From contig JBGTKH010000369.1 in NCBI GenBank assembly GCA_041744735.1, positions 1 through 9,654 on the forward strand: a stretch of DNA of 9,654 bases, written 5' to 3'. The notes beneath the pieces are model-generated. The model did no database searches. It had not been told where the DNA came from and saw nothing but the letters and a program-made list of their open reading frames with translations. Each line of letters opens with the position of its first letter. The first letter of the stretch is position 1. Shown piece after piece: positions 5,783-9,654 of the stretch. Source of the stretch: JBGTKH01 sp041744735. GTDB taxonomy: Bacteria > Planctomycetota > Planctomycetia > Pirellulales > Pirellulaceae. The position numbers were made by a program, and so were the translations under genes.

Positions 5783-8554
5783 CTAGAACTCGCGAGCGCT
5801 TGGTTTCAGAGAGTCGGTCGGCGACGGCCGGGGTTCCGCCGACGGCTTCTTCTCCTCGTCTTTCTTCGGCGTCTTATTACCGCCGAAGAGGTTGAGCAGG
5901 GGGATGTCGAACTTGCTGGCCGATGGTCTCCGCTGCATGTCTAATTCGGCGTGCACGACCAGGCGGCCGTCGGATTTAGTCAGTTGGGCATCGAGACCGC
6001 GGAACCAGTCCAACACCAGCGGTTGGTAGGGATCGGGCGGTTCGGCCGGATCAATCGCCGCAAGCCAGCGCGTGGATTGCCACAGCGCGATCGAACCGTC
6101 GCGCTGGGCCAATTGATACTCGCCGCCCAACGGGCAGACGAGCTTGGCGTCCAGCAAATGTTCAGCCGTCTTCAGCGCCTCTTCGCGCGGCACGTGCAGT
6201 TGCTGCGACAGCGCGTGCAGCAAGCGGGCGTTGCCTAGCGACGCTTGGCGTGCCCGGTCTTCCATCAGCGTGCTGATCCAGCCGGACAATTTCGATTGCG
6301 ACAGATCACCGACGTTCACGCGAATTTGAGCCGCGGTGTCGGTCTCTTCCAGTTGCAGGTGCGGCGTTACATCGCCCAGCAGCCGCTTGTCGAACGACAA
6401 CACCGAGAACCCGTTTACGTCGCGTCGCCAAAGTCCGAGCGGCAATGCCGAGAAGCCGTACACGTCTCGCTCGCCGGTCAGGATCGCGGGCAGCAGATCC
6501 AGAAATCCCGGCCGCGGCCACGCGCCCAAATAGCCGGGCGTATTTTGCAGAATTTGCAGCGTACGCATAAAGCCGCTGCTTCGCACGGCGCCGCTGGCCG
6601 GCATGTCCTGCACGCCAACGAACAGATGATGCGCGGGTATCGACGGATCGAACATGCCGCCTTTCAATACGGCTTGAATTGAGATTACGTCACCCGGCAC
6701 CGGCGCGACGCGGCGGGTGCTCGGCGGACCCAGTAGCGACATGACCCAGCCGTATTTCGATTCGTCCAACGGCGCGATGTGAGCGTCGATCACCAGTCGT
6801 TCGCCCCCATCGCGATCCCGCGCCAGCCGTTTCACGCTGACCATCAGCGGGTCCATCTGTTTCCAGTTGTCGCGATGGAACGCGGCACGCTCGACGTACC
6901 GCGCGGCTTCCGACCGCGTGACGCCCGTCAACTCCACGTCGGGGATCGGTATGAAGTTACCTCGCGGGCCCCGCAATGAATCGACGATCGCTTCGTCCGT
7001 AATGATCGGCTGGCTGCCGTCCGCCCGCTGACCGAAACCGCGCGGCAATAGACCCGCGCGAATTAGATCGTCAATCGTTTCGCCCGGTTGCTTCTCTGCC
7101 CGAGCCGCCAGACGAGCCATGTGCAGCACTTCAATCTCGGTCACCGACTGCATGCGGCGAGCCAGCTCAATTTGATATTGAGGACTGACCAAGCCGCGGA
7201 AGAACGCCGAGGAGAAGTAGACAAAAACCGTGTCATCGCGGCTGACCGGCATCTCCGTGCGAGCCTGACGAAATTCGGGCGACGCACCGAGCGAACCGCG
7301 GCCCGCGCCGATCTCGAAGAATCGTTCGACGATCGCTCGCGACGTGGTCACCAAATGAAAGTCGCCGTCGACCGCGTAAAACGAACGCACGGCGTTGTCC
7401 GGCGTGGAGAGCAGCGACACGTCGCGGCCGGCGATCTTGACTGTGACGTTGGTGGCGCCGTTGGCTTTCTCGCGAGCCAATGCGCGAGCCCGCTGCTGTG
7501 CGAAATCCTGGGCCAACAGGGCATTGCGAGCTTGAAACATCATGCCCATCGCGGCGCCTTGTTCGCTGAAAGTGTCGCGGCCGATGATCGCCACGTCGGC
7601 GATGACCGTGTCGCCCAATAGATCGGCCAACACGTTTTTCTCCAGCGCTAGCCGCCGCTGCATGCGCCCATTCAAATCGGCGCTCGAGCCGCGCAGCGTA
7701 ATCATGCTGCCCAAATCGCCGCCGTAATCTTCTAGCAGATTGTCCAGCCACAGATAGTTCGAGAACCTTCCAAAGCGAATGTAGAAGCATTCTTCGGGCA
7801 CGTGAGCGGCCATCGGCTCAATGACGACGTCGGCCGCAATCGGCGGAGCGGGCAACGTCCGCCACGCCACGTCGGCCGGCAGCGGTTGATCGGCGGCTTC
7901 AAATGCACCGCGACCCTGAATCGACTCGCGCATCGTGGCCAGCCGCAGCGATTCGGTGCCCATCAATAGCGCGAGCGTCTGTTGAGTCTGGTCGAGTTGC
8001 TCTGCCCTGGTACGATCCGTCAGCGGCGGTGCGAATCCCAATCGCTGGCCGAGCATCGTGGTCAAATACGTTTCGACCAGCGGTGGATAATCGCCGTCGC
8101 TGATCTGCTGGCGTGCGGCCGCGTTGTACTCGCGCCACCAATCTTGCAGCATGCGGCTGTGAACTCGCGCCGTTTGCGGAACGGGCACAACGGTGGCCGC
8201 GTTGGCTGAAGGTGTGTACAGAGTGAGCCGCAGAGGTTGGTCGCCCGTGAACAGAAAGTACACGGTGACGCTGGATGGCGGCAAATCACCGGTGCCCAGA
8301 AGCTGGCCGATAAACCGTCCGATGCGTCCCGTGGTGAACGCGGGGTACAACACGCGGTCGTTTTCTTCGACGAGCGCGAAACCGTTCGAGTCCGCCGCGT
8401 CCGCATCGGCCAACCGCAACGGCGCGGTGATACGGCCCACGCCAAAGGGACTGCCGGGGATGGCTTCGACATCCACGCGCGCGAATGCCGCATCGGCAGA
8501 AAACCAAAACAGTAAAGCCGCAACGGCGGCGACGAGGAACGGGCGAACGTCCAT
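5783..8554 (-). CDS. Large exported protein of unknown function (923 aa)
   Basis: The N-terminus MDVRPFLVAAVAALLFWFSADAAFA is a clear signal peptide with cleavage after AFA (residue 25), so the protein is periplasmic or surface-exposed. No catalytic motif or named domain is recognisable. The middle (about 250-290: CFYIRFGRFSNYLWLDNLLE) and the region to about 640 look like a folded mixed alpha/beta protein. The last ~36 residues are a Lys/Glu/Pro/Ser-rich hydrophilic tail (NKTPKKDEEKKPSAEPRPS). The open frame continues upstream to ATG 8707, but ATG 8554 is preferred: it starts the signal peptide and has GGAG 11 nt upstream (8566-8569), a somewhat long spacing. It appears to be of a type confined to planctomycetes, but I cannot name the family. 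The small membrane protein gene follows at 45 nt. Confidence 0.85.
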   Translation of the reverse strand: MDVRPFLVAAVAALLFWFSADAAFARVDVEAIPGSPFGVGRITAPLRLADADAADSNGFALVEENDRVLYPAFTTGRIGRFIGQLLGTGDLPPSSVTVYFLFTGDQPLRLTLYTPSANAATVVPVPQTARVHSRMLQDWWREYNAAARQQISDGDYPPLVETYLTTMLGQRLGFAPPLTDRTRAEQLDQTQQTLALLMGTESLRLATMRESIQGRGAFEAADQPLPADVAWRTLPAPPIAADVVIEPMAAHVPEECFYIRFGRFSNYLWLDNLLEDYGGDLGSMITLRGSSADLNGRMQRRLALEKNVLADLLGDTVIADVAIIGRDTFSEQGAAMGMMFQARNALLAQDFAQQRARALAREKANGATNVTVKIAGRDVSLLSTPDNAVRSFYAVDGDFHLVTTSRAIVERFFEIGAGRGSLGASPEFRQARTEMPVSRDDTVFVYFSSAFFRGLVSPQYQIELARRMQSVTEIEVLHMARLAARAEKQPGETIDDLIRAGLLPRGFGQRADGSQPIITDEAIVDSLRGPRGNFIPIPDVELTGVTRSEAARYVERAAFHRDNWKQMDPLMVSVKRLARDRDGGERLVIDAHIAPLDESKYGWVMSLLGPPSTRRVAPVPGDVISIQAVLKGGMFDPSIPAHHLFVGVQDMPASGAVRSSGFMRTLQILQNTPGYLGAWPRPGFLDLLPAILTGERDVYGFSALPLGLWRRDVNGFSVLSFDKRLLGDVTPHLQLEETDTAAQIRVNVGDLSQSKLSGWISTLMEDRARQASLGNARLLHALSQQLHVPREEALKTAEHLLDAKLVCPLGGEYQLAQRDGSIALWQSTRWLAAIDPAEPPDPYQPLVLDWFRGLDAQLTKSDGRLVVHAELDMQRRPSASKFDIPLLNLFGGNKTPKKDEEKKPSAEPRPSPTDSLKPSAREF

Positions 8555-8728
8555 GGCAATTATTACTCCGGTTGTGTTGTGCTGTATGAGATTGAAGTGT
8601 ACGCCTCGCAGGGCCGTCGGATCAACCCGTGCGGCGACGATTATCGAGCTAGCAGCGCGGGTTGATTTCCCATTCACCGTCCGCGAAGATGGTACGACTT
8701 CACGCAAGAGTCAATGTGCAGGTGAATC
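8555..8728. promoter_or_regulatory. Divergent promoter region between the 923-aa protein and DapA-like genes
   Basis: A 174-nt gap with the two genes pointing away from each other, so it should hold both promoters. I cannot assign -35/-10 boxes with confidence. The only clear structure is the inverted repeat at 8621-8666, listed separately. Confidence 0.55.
8621..8666. promoter_or_regulatory. 12-bp inverted repeat in the divergent region, possible operator or leader hairpin
   Basis: ATCAACCCGTGC (8621-8632) and GCGCGGGTTGAT (8655-8666) are reverse complements at 11 of 12 positions, with a 22-nt spacer. The one mismatch is a U-G pair on a plus-strand transcript. Its place midway between divergent starts fits a regulator binding site or a 5' leader hairpin of the DapA-like gene; both are inference. 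Confidence 0.45.
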
Positions 8729-9654
8729 ATGGCCGTACCAATCAGCGACGACCTAATACGCAATCCTCTGGAAAAATACCCGGCGGCGACCGTCGCGTGT
8801 TTCGATCCGACGACGGGCGATTTGCCGCGGCGGCGTTTGGACGAGCGGCGAAACGTGGCGTTTTTGGAGCGGCTCGCACAGGCCGGTGTGCCGGCGGTGT
8901 TGATTGCGGCGTCGACCGGCCACGGACATCTGCGGACGGTTGACGAGTTGGAGCAGTGGTTCGATTCGGCGGCTCAGGCGCGATTGGGCGCGACAATGAA
9001 GATGGCGCTGCTGCGGCCGGAAGATGGGCCGGAATCCAACCAGCGGTTGATCGGCCGATTGAAGCAGCTTGGCTATCCCGTCGTGTTCGTGCGGCCCGGA
9101 ACCGTGTGGCCCAATCCGGCGAGCGATGAGCAAGTGGCGGACAACATGCGACCGATCGTCGAGGCCGCGGCACAAGCCGGTTTGGCGATCGGCGTGTATT
9201 CGATTCCCGATGTCAGCGGTCTGCCACTGTCGCCTGCGGCGGTCGAGCTGCTCGTGAACAGTCCCGGCGGCGATCGCATTGTGGCAGTCAAAGTGACCGA
9301 AGCCAATTACGAAACGAGCACGCTGCGATTCTTGGAACACCCGGCGCTCAAGCATCTGAAGATCGTACAAGGCTGGGACCCGCATCTGTCCCGCGCGCTG
9401 CAAGACGGTCCGCGCTACGATAAACAGGGCCGGCAGCGCTGCGGCGTCACGTCCGGACCAATGTCGCTGTGCGTGTTTCAGTACCTGCACATCTTCGACG
9501 CCGCCGCGCGTGGCGATTGGGACGAAGTGGCCGCGGCTCAATCCGCCGTCACCGCGCTGTTCCAATCGATGCAAGACGACCCGCAAAAATTCGCCGACCT
9601 GCAGCGCGCCAAATTCATCATGGGCCTCGGCCACCCGCTGATCGGCACCGTGAG
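8729..9654 (+). CDS. DapA-like (DHDPS/NAL superfamily) class I aldolase, C-terminus outside window
   Basis: An open frame of 308 codons from ATG 8729 to the right edge without a stop, so the C-terminus is missing although most of the expected ~310-330 aa barrel is present. The TIM-barrel pattern of the dihydrodipicolinate synthase/N-acetylneuraminate lyase superfamily is visible: AASTGHGH (residues 61-67) where DapA has GTTGE, GVYSIP (155-160) with Tyr157 where the family has YNxP, and IVAVKVTE (184-191) with Lys188 as the Schiff-base lysine. The reaction should be a pyruvate- or 2-keto-acid-type aldol cleavage or condensation, but the changed motifs argue against plain lysine-biosynthetic DapA. 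AGGTG (8720-8724) near the ATG supports the start. It is transcribed away from the 923-aa protein gene. Confidence 0.85.
   Translation, partial: MAVPISDDLIRNPLEKYPAATVACFDPTTGDLPRRRLDERRNVAFLERLAQAGVPAVLIAASTGHGHLRTVDELEQWFDSAAQARLGATMKMALLRPEDGPESNQRLIGRLKQLGYPVVFVRPGTVWPNPASDEQVADNMRPIVEAAAQAGLAIGVYSIPDVSGLPLSPAAVELLVNSPGGDRIVAVKVTEANYETSTLRFLEHPALKHLKIVQGWDPHLSRALQDGPRYDKQGRQRCGVTSGPMSLCVFQYLHIFDAAARGDWDEVAAAQSAVTALFQSMQDDPQKFADLQRAKFIMGLGHPLIGTV

Noticed and set aside
8753..9634. Open frame of 293 codons on the minus strand
   Set aside because: It is antisense to the DapA-like gene. The plus frame has the Schiff-base lysine motif, barrel pattern and a ribosome binding site; the minus frame has none of these.

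Overview
The window looks like chromosomal DNA of a planctomycete, most likely of the Pirellulales type. The strongest evidence is the DUF1559 protein at 4517-5434, with its N-terminal type IV pilin-like segment (GFTLVELLVVIAIIG, then LLPAVQAAREAARR) and its C-terminal FHPTGAHVQFADGHV motif. A small transthyretin-like lipoprotein, a DUF4838 protein with a CBM9-like tail and a large exported protein of unrecognised family fit the same picture. Gene density is moderate, GC is high, and palindromic repeats sit between genes.

Layout. (1) 1-3458, all on the minus strand: a DUF4838/CBM9-like secreted protein (1080-3458), then a secreted SGNH/GDSL hydrolase (208-900), then the first 51 codons of a Lys/Ala-rich basic protein that leaves the window on the left. 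(2) 3459-3789: a divergent intergenic region with a 16-bp tandem duplication and a perfect 22-bp inverted repeat. (3) 3790-5434, plus strand: a carboxypeptidase-regulatory/transthyretin-like lipoprotein and a DUF1559 pseudopilin-like protein, separated by a 33-bp-arm inverted repeat and a second hairpin. (4) 5483-8554, minus strand: a 923-aa exported protein of unknown function, followed 45 nt later by an 84-aa two-helix membrane protein. (5) 8729 to the right edge, plus strand: a DapA-like (DHDPS/NAL superfamily) aldolase, incomplete, divergent from the 923-aa protein gene.

How the genes may work together. The DUF4838 protein and the SGNH hydrolase are both exported and adjacent on the same strand, which suggests a small glycan-processing pair (glycoside recognition or cleavage plus ester removal); this is inference. 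The lipoprotein and DUF1559 protein are a recurrent planctomycete cell-envelope combination. Nothing in the window forms a recognisable defence system, prophage, CRISPR array or insertion sequence. The least explained elements are the intergenic palindromes and the 923-aa exported protein.
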